DNA from: Aradus depressus | Lineage: Eukaryota; Arthropoda; Insecta; Hemiptera; Aradidae | Length of the DNA: 64,000 nucleotides | Assembly: GCA_963662175.1 (NCBI GenBank) | Contig: OY759215.1 | Span: 21,131,079-21,195,078 of the forward strand | Reading direction: 5' to 3' | In this document: positions 1 to 10,059 of the stretch, piece by piece | Layout of the letters: every line of letters begins with the position of its first letter | Numbering within the stretch: the stretch's first letter is position 1 | The notes under the pieces: model-generated | What the model saw: the letters and a program-made list of their open reading frames with translations, nothing else | Databases searched by the model: none | Told to the model about the DNA's origin: nothing | Position numbers and translations under genes: made by a program

Positions 1-395
1 CTTTATCTCTCCCACATTGGGACATGACGAAGAGACGTAATATCGTAATAAAGACACTTAAGGAAGAGTTTCAAAATAGTTATCTTAATTTTTATTAAAT
101 TGAAAAATATATCTTTACTTTACTTTATTTTCTCTGACTCTACGGTCCTTGTAAGGCCTGGGCCTCCGCACAAAAATGTATCTATGTATTAATATAATTA
201 TTTTTTATACTCTTATATTTTAAAGTTTCATTTTACTTTTTTTAAATAGTTTTGTTTATACTAATCATATTCGTACGTGCATTAGACTCAAATAGTTATA
301 AATCTAATTTATAAACTATCTTAATGTATAAATTCTTATGACGTATCCTATTACCATGTATTGGTTTAACGGAAATAAATTATTATTATCCTCAT
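1..395 (+). mobile_element. Non-LTR/PLE-like 3' end, family L, copy 1
   Basis: The window opens inside a repeat that recurs at 5580-5935 (minus), 34190-34515 (plus), 53486-53735 (minus) and 58943-59250 (minus). Shared landmarks in order are GACGTAAT..CGTGATAAAGACACTT, GAAGAGTTT, AATAGTTATC, ATAGCTTATAAATTAGA-like text and a terminal TTTAACGGAAATAAAT followed by an AT-rich triplet tail. A fixed 3' end with a short-repeat tail fits a target-primed retroelement. No coding part is visible in this copy because its 5' side lies outside the window. The clade is not determinable here. Confidence 0.6.
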
Positions 396-400
396 ATAGA

Positions 401-600
401 CACGCTGACAAACCTCCAAGACGTCTAAAACGATGTTGGCCGCCGGACCTGCTGTGAAATGAACGTTCTTAAGAAGTGACATCATAGGCTGGCTTCTCCA
501 ATCTGGTGTATCCTTGTTTTATTTTGTAAATAGTTGCATCTACCTATTGTATATATTGTGCAGAGTGTGGATCAATAAAAATAAATAAACAATAAATTTA
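401..600 (+). pseudogene. Jockey-like LINE ORF2 extreme C-terminus plus 3' UTR
   Basis: The frame starting at 401 reads HADKPPRRLKRCWPPDLL and stops at 455-457. The same basic tail (PPRRLRRRWPRDLL) closes the relic at 13490, and related text ends the relic at 41010. A basic xPRRLxRxWPxDL tail directly before the stop is common in Jockey-clade ORF2 proteins. What follows to about 600 is an AT-rich 3' UTR with AATAAA-like signals (577-599). Only about 18 codons survive, so assignment rests on the paralogues. It is a dead 5'-truncated copy. Confidence 0.55.
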
Positions 601-642
601 TTCACCCTGGGGAAGTACATTGTCCGTGATTCACTAACGATT
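601..642 (-). repeat. X-family end fragment
   Basis: CTGGGGAAGTACATTG and GTGATTCACTAACGA match the other X start points (for example 44953-44985 and 63105-63140) in the same orientation. Only the end module is present. Confidence 0.5.
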
Positions 643-1800
643 TTTTATACTTCTATTATAATCTGCGCATAATTGTAACGTTAACCACTCAACCAGCTAA
701 ATAGAAAACAACCTACATAAGTAAAGATAATTCAAGTTAGCGGTTCTAAAACTTTTTATCATTTTTTATAGATTTTCCAAAGAGAAAATGGGCTAATAGC
801 GTCCCACACAGAGGGGAGCGAATAGTTTTTCCCGTTTCCCTGAATTTCCCCAGGTTTTATTTTGATGATTTGCAAACGGTAGGGGGGGGGGGGGGGGGGG
901 AAGAAGAAAAAAAATTATATATCTAGGTGTCGTTGAAACGATACCGTTATCTAGGAGTTTCTTTTCTTAACAACATATCCATTTGAGGGATATTGAAAAA
1001 AATGTGTTGGATCGTCGAGAAAATACCATTGGGGATGGAAAAACAAAACGACAAGAAAATTATACAGCTCTGATTTCTAGGAAGAAAATTATTGTAAAAT
1101 GAATCGTCCTTTCGGTTTTACTAGCGCAGCCTGGGAAAGTTATTTATCCCCGAATTAGACGCCATTCCTCGATCACCCATGTGTCGCGCCACGCATGACT
1201 CAATCATGGTCGCGTTCGGCAGGGCTCACTCTGAAATAGTACGAATAATCCATCGAACTCAAACCTGGGCTCTTCAGGAGTTATAAAGCTTACACGTGTG
1301 CAATTTGTTGCAGAAATTTGACGGTTGCTCGGCTATGGCGCCCACGCTTTCGACACGTTGTGTATTTGGTTACCTGTCTATACCCTAGTGCCCATACACC
1401 CTCTGCAGCACGCACAAGATGTTTCACGTACCCCACTGCGTCTGCGTCCCCGACACTGCCTGTGTTTTTTCAGTAGGAGCTTTATTAAATACTAGCAGAT
1501 AACCAAGCATTGCATGGGGCTAACTTGTAGGTCTTATTACGTCTTCAAAGTTAGGTAAAGAATGTTTAAGAAGGTGAAGAAAGTTTTAGAAAGAAACATA
1601 ACAATAACTATTATAAAAAAATTTATATTGAAATATATGTGATGTGGGCAACACAGGACTTTCTTATACCAACCACCTTTTACAGATCGCTCACTCACTC
1701 TCTCTCTCTCTTCCTTCTCAAAGTCACTTCATACTGGCTTTACTGCTGGACATATAAATGTGATGCTTCGGCTGCTCGAGACAATTTAAACATTACTTCG
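643..1800. other. Unassigned AT-rich DNA with a long G-run
   Basis: There is no convincing gene here. It holds a run of about 19 G at 882-900, a locally GC-richer patch at 1100-1480, and CT-rich simple sequence near 1695. A short open stretch follows a possible acceptor near 1313 but has no supporting donor or recognisable protein. The 88-codon frame at 1639-1905 has no recognisable content and runs into a repeat. Confidence 0.4.
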
Positions 1801-2290
1801 AAATACTTCTCACAGAAATTTATTTTTCATTCTTCGAGACGCTATATCTTTAGTCGTATTGATCCAATCTCAAATCTGAGAACTTATTTTCGATTGGACA
1901 TTTAATAAGAAACAATGTTTCATTGGGGCTAACGGTTTTCAGGTAAATCAAGAAATGTGTTTCAAAAGGACGTTTTGAGGACGTCTTTCTGCATGTATCT
2001 CGAAAACCAGACGACCAGAATAAATCGTACTTCATATAAAATGTATCTTAGTGTCTCTACAACTTTTCATGTTAAAGATTTTGTGATCATGTAAAAGTGG
2101 TCTCAGTTTTCGTCCAATTTCGTCTAAAAACCTAATCAGAATTACCACCTCTTCTTTCCAAGTTTCAAGTCGACAGCTACAATTTTGAGGTAGGTTTCAA
2201 TCACACACACACACGCATATACAGACATCATCGCGCAAACTAATTCAAGAGACCTTGAAACAATACTTGTTAGGTATAAGAAAGTACGGA
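1800..2290 (+). repeat. Interspersed repeat family V, copy 1
   Basis: Contains GGCTAACGGTTTTC, TATCTCG, CGTACTTCATATAAAATG and TTTCGTCCAATTTCG. The same order of short motifs recurs at 12660-12975, and parts recur at 11200-11500, 36535-36690 and 40085-40200. It is non-coding and degenerate. A (CA)n tract at 2203-2214 lies inside. Confidence 0.45.
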
Positions 2291-2630
2291 AAATGATGAT
2301 TGAGGGTTGGGTATTATACTAGTAGATTATCCAGCTTCGCCCCAAGTAACTTCAACGTTATCTGCCCGGTTGGTAACTTTAAGTTAAATGATCTTGAGGC
2401 CGATGGTTTGTGATTTACCACCCGTTCCATATCCCCTCCCCGTCATCAATGGAAATGATGGCTCACGGCCTAAGAGCTTTAAAATTATGTTATACTCAAT
2501 ATTCAATTCATAATCCATATTAGTAGCATCGTGTACGCCTCTAATCTATGTGGGTAAAGTCTGACCACTGGACGTCCAAGACATTAATCAGGTCAGGGAA
2601 ATTTTTTATATAAACTTTTCTTTTTTCTTT
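2290..2630. other. Unassigned sequence ending in a polypyrimidine tract
   Basis: No repeat family is recognised here. The last 20 bases (2612-2633) are a strong pyrimidine tract ending in CAG, which looks like a 3' splice site for the exon-like stretch that follows. Confidence 0.35.
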
Positions 2631-2633
2631 CAG

Positions 2634-2728
2634 TGGAAGAACAACCCGAACTGTTCATCGGGGGGCCTGGAGACTTTAGAAGATGTAGTCCGCTGTATGA
2701 CCTGCGGCAGTTGGTGATGGAGGCCTAG
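2634..2728 (+). CDS. Candidate terminal coding exon (unidentified protein)
   Basis: A pyrimidine-rich tract ending in CAG (2612-2633) leads straight into GC-rich, exon-like sequence. Two of the three frames are open to a stop. One, read from the first base, begins WKNNPNCSS and ends VVRCMTCGSW with TGA at 2715-2717 (27 codons). The other, one codon phase later, begins EEQPELFIGG and ends YDLRQLVMEA with TAG at 2726-2728 (30 codons). The first has more RNY codons and G/C third positions; the second is more ordinary in composition. I recognise neither protein. No upstream exon is evident in the window, so any gene would start to the left of it. A foldback element begins about 55 bp downstream and would lie in the 3' UTR. 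It may instead be a GC-rich piece of an unknown element. Confidence 0.3.
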
Positions 2729-2782
2729 TACTCCGCCGGTTTGTCGGTTCCTGAGAGGAAGAAAGCAGTGTGACAGGCTGGG

Positions 2783-3170
2783 GACGGCTTTCGAGGTTGC
2801 CTTTCATCAACAGACAGTCTGATAAATAAAATTTTTTGAAATTAACCTAATTAAAATATTTTATTATATAAAATTAAAAAAAAATGATAATAAAATTAAA
2901 CTGTACCATCTAAAAACTTTAACAATTTAAATTTCATGAATCAACTATACCATCAGAGTTGTGACTCAGATGGGGGACAGGAATAACTTATCTGTCCCTA
3001 TCCATGAAATTTTAAATTGTTAAAGTTTTTTGGTGGTTTTATTTATTTACAGTTTAATTTTATTATAAAAAATTTTTAATTTTATATATTAAAATATTTC
3101 AATTAGGTTAATTTCAAAAAATTTTATTTATCAGACTGCCTGATGATGAGGGCAACCTCGAAAGCCGGCT
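2783..3170. mobile_element. Foldback: tail-to-tail inverted repeat, about 160-bp arms
   Basis: The left arm (about 2783-2945) and right arm (about 2997-3170) are near-perfect reverse complements with a loop of about 50 bases that itself contains GGGGGACAG. The outer part of the arm reads TGATGATGAGGGCAACCTCG then AAAGCCGG. The pattern of GATGATG, a short hairpin, then GAAA is common at 3' ends of Penelope-like and some non-LTR elements. The inner part is extremely AT-rich. No terminal direct repeat is obvious. It could equally be a MITE-like foldback. Confidence 0.6.
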
Positions 3171-3954
3171 AGCTAATAAATCTACTATTTACACCTTATT
3201 TGACAACCTGTGAAATTAATTCTTACCATATGGGAACGAGACAACACAACCTGTCGGTCCTCTAACATAGCAGCAACATAAAACTTAAATAAATAATTGA
3301 TTACCAATAAAATCTATAAAATCCACAAACGCCTGAGCATTGAGCACATTTCATTGTAAAATTTTTCATTTTATTCTTATTATTTATTTATTTTTAGTTT
3401 TAATTAACAACAATTAATTCTAATAAGGTCTGGTTAGATTTCTTGAAAAAAAAAATTGTGATCCCAGATAAATCTGACAAATGAAAGGGCTTATTCGAGG
3501 GCTCTGTTATTAATCAAAAAGTGGGGGGGCCTCAATTAACAGATGAGAAATGACTTTGAGAAACTAATTTTCATTACTTAACCTTCCTTCGGCTAATTGA
3601 ACAAATTAAAAATTAATAATGGTTGCGATGGATGAGAACTCATCACCCGGTTAGCAAACACATTTTTCAACATTTTCGCTAGCATTTTAGCAGTTTTTTT
3701 TTATTTAGTGTGAAAAGTATTTGTTGAGAAAATTAAAAAAAAAAAAAAAAAAAAAATGTTGCCTATAGAGTATGTTGTACATGCATTATTAGTCTCGTAG
3801 TTATTATCGATTGAAATCTGACGGTATTTTGTAACACAAGAAAGTTTGACCGGCTATCACTGCGCTCGAATAGACGTTTTCACGTCAACAATTTTGCCTC
3901 AAGAGTATGCTGTACATGTTCTATAGTTGTAAAATCGTTTTAAAAAATTAGTTA
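3171..3954. other. Unassigned AT-rich DNA with an A-run
   Basis: No gene is seen. It holds an A-run at 3735-3757, several short A or T tracts, and the duplicated words GAGTATG..TGTACATG around 3767 and 3902, which suggest an old tandem or element duplication. Confidence 0.35.
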
Positions 3955-4205
3955 TTTCATCACCATTTTCAAAGAATGAGACCTATCTATTTTCAACAAA
4001 ATCGACCAAAGGGAAGAAGGAAATCAGATGAGTGAATCCTCATTCAAGAACGCTAGTAACTATCGATTTAAAGAATGTATAAGCATGAAATTTAATAGGA
4101 GGATTCAGAAGTCCTTGAGTAAGACACCTATCGATTTTCAACGGAGTCGATACATTGGTTTCAGGGGGAGTTTGCGAAAGCATGGAAGTAGATTGCGGGA
4201 GATTG
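3955..4205 (-). mobile_element. X-family body fragment
   Basis: In this orientation it shows the characteristic words CGACCAAAGGGAAG, GAATGTAT, CATGAAATTTAATAGG, GGATTCAGAAGTCC and TATCGATTTTCA. These correspond in order to the X copies at 10060, 18036, 34520 and 38205. Confidence 0.6.
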
Positions 4206-4207
4206 TG

Positions 4208-4526
4208 CCTAATGCCCGGGCTTTAATTATGAGGTCATATCGTCTACGCCCCAAGCGCTCTTTCCTCACTCTGGAGGACATGAGCCCGACTCTACTTTGG
4301 TAATCCTAAATGTTACTTACCCTAAATGTTTATTCACCTAAGATAGACGCCTTTTACGAGTACTTCGTACAAGCTCGGAAACATACCTTAAAGTCCTTTC
4401 CAAAGGATCACGTGCTCAAGGTTGTTTCACCTTATAGATAATTCATTATCTAAGGACCTTTCAAACCCGCGATCTTGAGCTCAGTAGGCAAGAATGCTTC
4501 CTTCAAGCTACTGGCGCCCTCTAACT
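4208..4526 (-). mobile_element. tRNA-headed SINE, old near-full-length copy
   Basis: Starting at the SINE 3' end, ATGCCCGGGCTTTAATTATG, the tail, middle and head are all recognisable on the minus strand, finishing with GCTACTGGCGCCCTCT at 4507-4523. The middle is heavily diverged (the GGGACGTTAAG core is lost). It is one of the older copies here. Confidence 0.75.
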
Positions 4527-4574
4527 AACTACAGCTCTCATATGTGATAGTAAGATGTTGCGTGACGAGATTCA

Positions 4575-4735
4575 CTAAAAACGTTGTCTTTCCACTGTTT
4601 TATTTTTGATCAAGAAACGTTTTCACCTCATCAGTGGCACATCGCACCCTGACGGGTGGAATGCGCCATTGATGATGACGCTGTTGTACGTTGAAAATTG
4701 GTCCTGATCCCAAATAAAACAGTGGGAAGACAATA
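4575..4735. repeat. Palindrome at the edge of repeat D, copy 1
   Basis: ACGTTGTCTTTCCACTG at 4580 pairs with CAGTGGGAAGACAATAT at 4716. Inside is a second imperfect hairpin at 4629-4674, with arms of about 21 bp and loop TGAC. The layout matches the large palindrome at 40208-40455. Relative to its paralogue at 42420-42455 the inner hairpin is in the opposite orientation (see findings). Confidence 0.65.
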
Positions 4736-5566
4736 TCTCTTATTTCTATACAAAGAACAACATTAATATTCAATATACGCTAGCAATTTTTTCTATAGGT
4801 ATAGAAGTTTACAAAGAAGGGACTCATAATAGTAACTTGTGGAACGCCTCCTCAGACTAAGGCCCAAGTTAACTCTTAACTTGGATAATTCCATCTTTTC
4901 ACATCAAACAACTTTCCCAGTAGATTTTAACGCGAAGTTAACATTTAACGATGGCTCTTACTAAACTTTACTATAGATAACTTTTACCATTCCAGTTTTT
5001 ATGAACAAAGTATTCAATTACGAAATACATAAAAGGATACAACTTTCGAAGTTACAATAAATAAAATAAATTATCAATATAATTCTCTCTTTTTCCTCAT
5101 GAAAATACATGAGATAACATTGTACAAAATGTTTTCACTCATACATATGTACAACTCATTTACTATATAATGTGTTATCGACTCATAGTGGCTTTTCACT
5201 TTTTTCATGTATTATTTCAGAATATATAATCTAAATTTAATGTTGGCGACATATGTAATATGTAGATTACAACCTACATAGTAGATAACAATAAAGTGAG
5301 AAGATCAGTTCTATACATTGTTGGTCGTTGAATATGAAATGAATGGTTTTGTTTGTCTGTTTACAAGAATTCTCAAGTGCATCGAAAACACTCCTCTTAT
5401 AGGGCACATGGTTCTAGAAGAGTGAACCTGCATAAAATTCACATAAAGTTATTCTTTATAAACAAATAAAAGATGTCTCTCATCAGATCTTATAATATAG
5501 AAAAATTGTCGATGAATCACTGGCTATGTACTTCCCTATCACGAATTAATCAACTATGTTTTTTGC
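4606..5566. repeat. Repeat D, about 0.9 kb, copy 1
   Basis: This stretch is nearly identical to 42400-43247 in the same orientation, including GGAACGCCTCCTCAGACTAA and TTGTTGGTCGTTGAATATG. Copy 1 carries about 100 bp (roughly 5188-5290) that copy 2 lacks. It contains no open frame of note. It ends in X-start text (TGTACTTCCC, then GAATTAATCAA). It may be an uncharacterised non-autonomous element or a dispersed segmental duplication. Confidence 0.7.
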
Positions 5567-5579
5567 CAAACATGATAAT

Positions 5580-5935
5580 GGGATACAACAAATGAATTTA
5601 TACATTAAGATAGCTTATAAATTAGATGTATAACTACTTGAGTCTATCATACCTATGATTAGTAGTAATAACAAAAATATTAAAAAAATAAAGTGAAATT
5701 AATAAAAAATGGACAAATAAATACTTAAAAATATATGAGTATATAAAAAAAAAAATTAATACAAGATACGTTCATAATAAGTAGAGACACTTTTCAATTT
5801 AATAAAAATTAAGATAACTAGTTTTCAAAAAAAACTCTTCGGAAGTGTCTTTATCCCCCAACGAAGTTTCGGGACGTTCTTTCGTCCCATCATCAGGTCC
5901 CAATGTGCGAGATATAGAAAAGAAAGAAAACAATG
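5580..5935 (-). mobile_element. Family L 3' end, copy 2
   Basis: Reverse complement of the text at window start: GATAGCTTATAAATTAGATG at 5608, TTTAATAAAAATTAAGATAAC near 5798 and GTCTTTATC near 5850. The hairpin-like ACGTTCTTTCGTCCCATCAT at 5874 adds a GATGATGGGACG motif typical of these retroelement ends. Confidence 0.6.
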
Positions 5936-5957
5936 TAACTATAACAATATATGAAAA

Positions 5958-5959
<2 letters not shown>

Positions 5960-6005
<46 letters not shown>
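5960..6005. repeat. (TA)n microsatellite
   Basis: An uninterrupted TA run of about 40 bp lies just left of the transposon terminus at 6027. Confidence 0.85.
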
Positions 6006-6007
<2 letters not shown>

Positions 6008-6952
6008 ATTAATTAATTTAATATACAGGGTGTATCGCAAGCAGATGACAATACTCGGGGGAGTGAATGCCCCACTCAAGTACGCTAAGAAACCGGGGTA
6101 ATAAAAATCCGTTTCAACTTAGTGTAGAAATAAATGAGATTTTAAATTTTTTTACGATAACCACGTTTTTTTAGCAAAATGTCCGTAAATATCACTTTTT
6201 GGTTAAGGTAAAGTGAAATCTGACTACACTGTCGTAATCTACGTTAAATTTCCTAATAGGTGACATGTTTTTTGACATGAAAATCGAAAAGAATAAAATA
6301 GGAGGCTAACGTTTATTTCAAAATGAACACCTGTTTAAATTTTTTGGCAAAGTTTCAGTTTACCGTAATTTGTTTTCTCCATTTGCTAGGATGTTCCAAA
6401 TTCACCAAAAGTTAGCAAAAATATGGCTCTTTAAAAATACCTAATGTTGTCTCTTTATTGTCGACCATAGCCGGAATGAGACAGCAGAAAAGATGAAAAA
6501 CATGGGTAAACCTAACATACACAAAGCGAGACTTTTTATAAAATTAACTAATTCATTATTTCAAAAAATTTGAAATTATTTTCAGAGATAAAAAAAGTTT
6601 TGTACTGTACATTGTGTTGAAAAAATTATAACAACATGTTTTGGCAAATTTTCAATTTACCGAAATTTGTTATCTCCATTCGCTAGGATGTTCTAAATTC
6701 ACCAAATTACTATTATTCTCTGAAATATTAATTAATTATTTTCTCTGAATAAATAAAGTTATATTTGTTTTCCCTAATGTTGGCTTCTGTCGACGATTAG
6801 AGAGTAAAAAAAAATAAAAATAATCCTAATCTGTTCAATGGATTTTGAAACTGAAAACAAACGTTAGATGTTTTAGCTAATGTAAACATTATTAGATCCA
6901 ATAAACAGTTTTATGCAAAGATTCGGTTGAGAGACATTAGTCTAAGAGAATC

Positions 6953-7264
6953 ATGCCGGTTTTTTACACAGCGCGGGAATACATAGACATGATTTATGCT
7001 TACGGGGCTGCTGGAGGCAACGGTCTGCTAGCAGAACAAATTTACCGTAATCTATTCCCAAATCGACAAAGATGGCCGGATCGGCGAACTATAGAAAATG
7101 CCTATCGGATTATGGGAGAAACTGGTTCGATTCCAAGACAACCTGCTAATTATGCCGGTCGACCACGAAGGGATGTCGATGATATTTTAGAGCGGTTTGA
7201 CAATGATTCGTCCACGAGCACCCGGCGAGTTGTGGAAGGTGGATTGGGCGGTATGGACCTGTGA
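6953..7264 (+). pseudogene. Transposase N-terminal helix-turn-helix domain (truncated)
   Basis: The 103-residue frame opens with an ATG. Residues 8-60 contain EYIDMIYAYGAAGGNG, then IYRNLFPNRQRWPDRRTI and an ETGSIPRQ motif. This is the familiar N-terminal DNA-binding domain (DUF4817-like) of arthropod mariner/IS630-like transposases: a helix, then a RxFPxRRxPDRRTI turn, then ETGS. After about residue 90 the frame joins a distant C-terminal segment and goes out of frame (VVEGGLGGMDL then stop). The DDE catalytic core of some 200 residues is therefore missing. The protein could at most bind DNA. Gene-like start context and low internal damage suggest the deletion is not very old. Confidence 0.75.
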
Positions 7265-7462
7265 GATGACTGGCTCGGAGTCCTGACCTGGCGCCATTAG
7301 ATTTTTTTGTGTGGGCACTTTAAGTCCCGTATGTACAGCGTATCTATTGATGATGGGGACCAATTAATCGCGAAAATTCAAGAGATTTGTGAGGAAATGG
7401 GAACAAACAGGCTTGAGATTCAACGGGCCACCACATCCGTTCTAACGAGGAGTCAATTGTGA
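7249..7462 (+). pseudogene. Transposase C-terminal remnant
   Basis: Reading from 7249, the frame gives RYGPVR, a stop, then LARSPDLAPLDFFVWAL. SPDLxPLDFFxW is the hallmark around the last catalytic acidic residue of mariner/IS630-like transposases. A one-base shift then continues KSRMYSVSID and IQRATTSVLTR to a stop at 7460-7462. It has at least one in-frame stop and one frameshift. It directly abuts the N-terminal domain, so the junction near 7230-7250 is the internal deletion point. Confidence 0.75.
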
Positions 7463-7878
7463 GAAGATGGAGGTCTGTTTCAGCAATTATTATAATTTTT
7501 CCAAAACAATGTACAGTACAAAACATTTTTTATCTCTGAATGATTAATGTAATAATTTCAATTTTTTAAAAATAATGAATTAGTTAATTTTATAAAAAGT
7601 CTCGTTTTGTGTATGTTAGGTTTACCCATGTTTTTCATCTTTTCTGCTGTCTCATTCCGGCTATGGTCGACAATAAAGAGAACAACATTAGGTATTTTTA
7701 AAGAGCCATATTTTTGCTAACTTTTGGTGAATTTGGAACATCCTAGCAAATGGAGAAAACAAATTACGGTAAACTGAAACTTTGCCAAAAAATTTAAACA
7801 GGTGTTCATTTTGAAATAAACGTTAGCCTCCTATTTTATTCTTTTCGATTTTCATGTCAAAAAACATGTCACCTATTG

Positions 7879-9540
7879 TTGAGAGGGAAAATATTTCTAT
7901 TTTTCCTAAAAACCATTAATGTTTCAAATATAAACAGCGATGGCAAAGGCAGAATATATCATATATATATTATAGCCTATTTACTCATAGAACAGCCCTA
8001 TGGGAAAGCTCCGTGCAGCTTTGATATGCTCCCTTTTTTTTTTTTTTTTTTTTTCATTGGGTGCCCTTTCTAAAGAGAAGTGACAGAGTGTGGGTCTCGT
8101 GATGCCAATTGGTTCCATGACCTATTACAAATGTGGGACTTCTCTATCGACAAGGGATGGATGACGCCAAACAAGACCTTGGTCGGAACCAGCCGGTCTC
8201 CAGTCGATATAGAAAGCTACATATGTGGACTCTTGTCAGTCTAACAGTTTCTGAGGGTCGGAAAAAATCGGGAGAAAACCAAAAGAATTGGACTTTTTTC
8301 AAGAGACAAAAAAAAAATAATAATATGGCCCATACCAGGACTTTCTTATACAGATCACACCCCCTCCCCCTCCCCCGTATCAACAATCATTTCATACTGG
8401 CAATACTGGTAAGTAATATATTAGCAAAGAATCGCATATTTAATATCCTAAATTTTTCAGGCGCCAAACAATATATAAAATAAAATGAAACAAAACTGTA
8501 ATTTTATAAAACTGTAACAACCCCGCTCTTGGTCCGCCATCTTTCTTAAAAACAAACAAATACTTGATAATTTACACAAAATATCTAAATAAATTAATAC
8601 TGTTTTTATTATATCTAAAAATAACATATAATAATTATTTAAATCTATTCAAAATAATATACATAATAAATATTTAAAAATATACTTACACACACAAAAA
8701 ATAGTTCCTTTAACACAAACAGGTATACAAAAAATTAAAACTAATAATATAAATATATGTAATTCTAAAAATAACATTAAATTAAAATTAAAGCAGTTTG
8801 ATCTATGAAAATATGGTCGGTATAAGATAACATCACATATTCACAACTCTATAAATAGATTTTTAATTGATAAGATTTTTATATTTTCACTGCACAGAAT
8901 GAACTCGGAAATTACATACGGGACTCTCCGGTAGGAAGAAATTTTCGCAACTGCCTTGGTGAAATCAACCTTTTAATGGCAAACAAAATTTAAACACGAA
9001 ATATAATTCTATCGTGCTCTTCACGTCAACAAAATACCTTTAGATATAATCCCATTCACATCAAATTTCAAAGTAGAGAAATAGAATAGACTAATAGACT
9101 AATAGACTTTCTTAAAGACATTGAAATAGTAATTTAATTTATTTAGAATCTGTAAACCTTTTTTCTTTTCCTTCTTTTTTTTTTACTTTCTTTATAATTC
9201 ATTACTTTATTTATAATTTTATTGCTGACATCTTGTTGTTTTCACATGACAGTATAGTTCGTAATTGAGTTGTTGTCAATAAATAAAATAAAAAAAAAAT
9301 AGAATTCCTAACTTTTGAAGTAAACGCATTTCATATTAGAATTGTTGAAGAAAAATATATCATATCATAAAATAATGTGAACCTTCAAATATTATCTATA
9401 TACTCCAAATTAATAAAATATAGTATATCATGATACAACACACTGCATAATGCGTAATGAAATTAATAATAATAACACAGGAGAGTAAGCGAAGAGTAAA
9501 TAAAATAAATATTATTCGATTCATTCTCTTAGTCGTTATT
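7879..9540. other. Unassigned AT-rich DNA
   Basis: No gene is supported. It holds a T-run at 8034-8054, an A-run near 8309, an exceptionally AT-rich stretch at 8560-8800, and a duplicated ATAGACTAATAGACT at 9089. The overlapping frames at 8133-8483 on both strands show no protein family. Confidence 0.35.
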
Positions 9541-9569
9541 AATATTGATTTTTTTTTTTAAATATTTTT

Positions 9570-10005
9570 TTAATTTTAAAAATTATGAGATTTTATTTGA
9601 TAACAACTCTATGAGAATTTCTGATATTTCAAAGTATCGATTGCCACCAAAACAAATTAGTTCGGATAAATTTTTTTCAAAAAATCCTAAAATCCACATT
9701 TTTGCAGTATTTTTATTTAAACAAAATAACGGCTGGACCGAATTTGATAAAAAAAAATTTAGATCATATTGACATTTGATGACGCTTTGATTGGCACTAG
9801 AGCGGAGTCGATATAATTTTTTTATCCGCGAGATTTCATGCAGGAAATATTGATGACGCACGTACGTACGTAAGTAAAAACACACATACGTTTTTTTCAA
9901 AAATAGTGCAAAAATACTGTAATGACCTTGAAACATAAAATTATGTTGAACATTTTGATTTTAATTTTCGGACCCAGTACAATAACTTCCCTATATGCTG
10001 GCAAG
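9570..10005 (-). mobile_element. Repeat family Y, copy 1
   Basis: Reverse complement of 45355-45720: shared text includes TTCGGACCCAGTACAATAAC, CTTCCCTATATGCTGG, ATAGTGCAAAAATACTGTAA and the internal GATTGCCACCAAAACAAATT. One terminus is an imperfect palindrome (CTTCCCTATATGCTGGCAAG), a smaller version of the X-family end. Non-coding. Confidence 0.6.
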
Positions 10006-10059
10006 TTAAAAAAAAAACATTCATGTATGTGACTGTGAAGACGATTATCTGATGAAGGG

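Larger units (their letters stand above)
6027..7878 (+). mobile_element. Internally deleted mariner/IS630-like transposon with very long TIRs
   Basis: The left end starts CAGGGTGTATCGC at 6027, a terminus style shared by arthropod elements of this group. Sequence 6255-6577 is nearly the exact reverse complement of 7553-7878, giving inverted arms of at least 320 bp. The right arm stops at 7878, so about 230 bp of the outer right terminus is missing or diverged. Between the arms lie a helix-turn-helix reading frame (6953) and the C-terminal end of the same transposase (7249-7462). The catalytic centre is absent. A second partial copy of arm text lies at 6641-6707. No target-site duplication could be assigned because the right end is lost. 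Confidence 0.75.

Noticed and set aside
2822..2828. AATAAA as polyadenylation signal of the candidate exon
   Set aside because: The hexamer lies within the arm of the foldback and such strings are everywhere in this AT-rich DNA, so it is not evidence by itself.
8133..8483. 116-codon plus-strand frame and 80-codon antisense frame
   Set aside because: No motif, A-rich low complexity in the middle, and no splice or start support.
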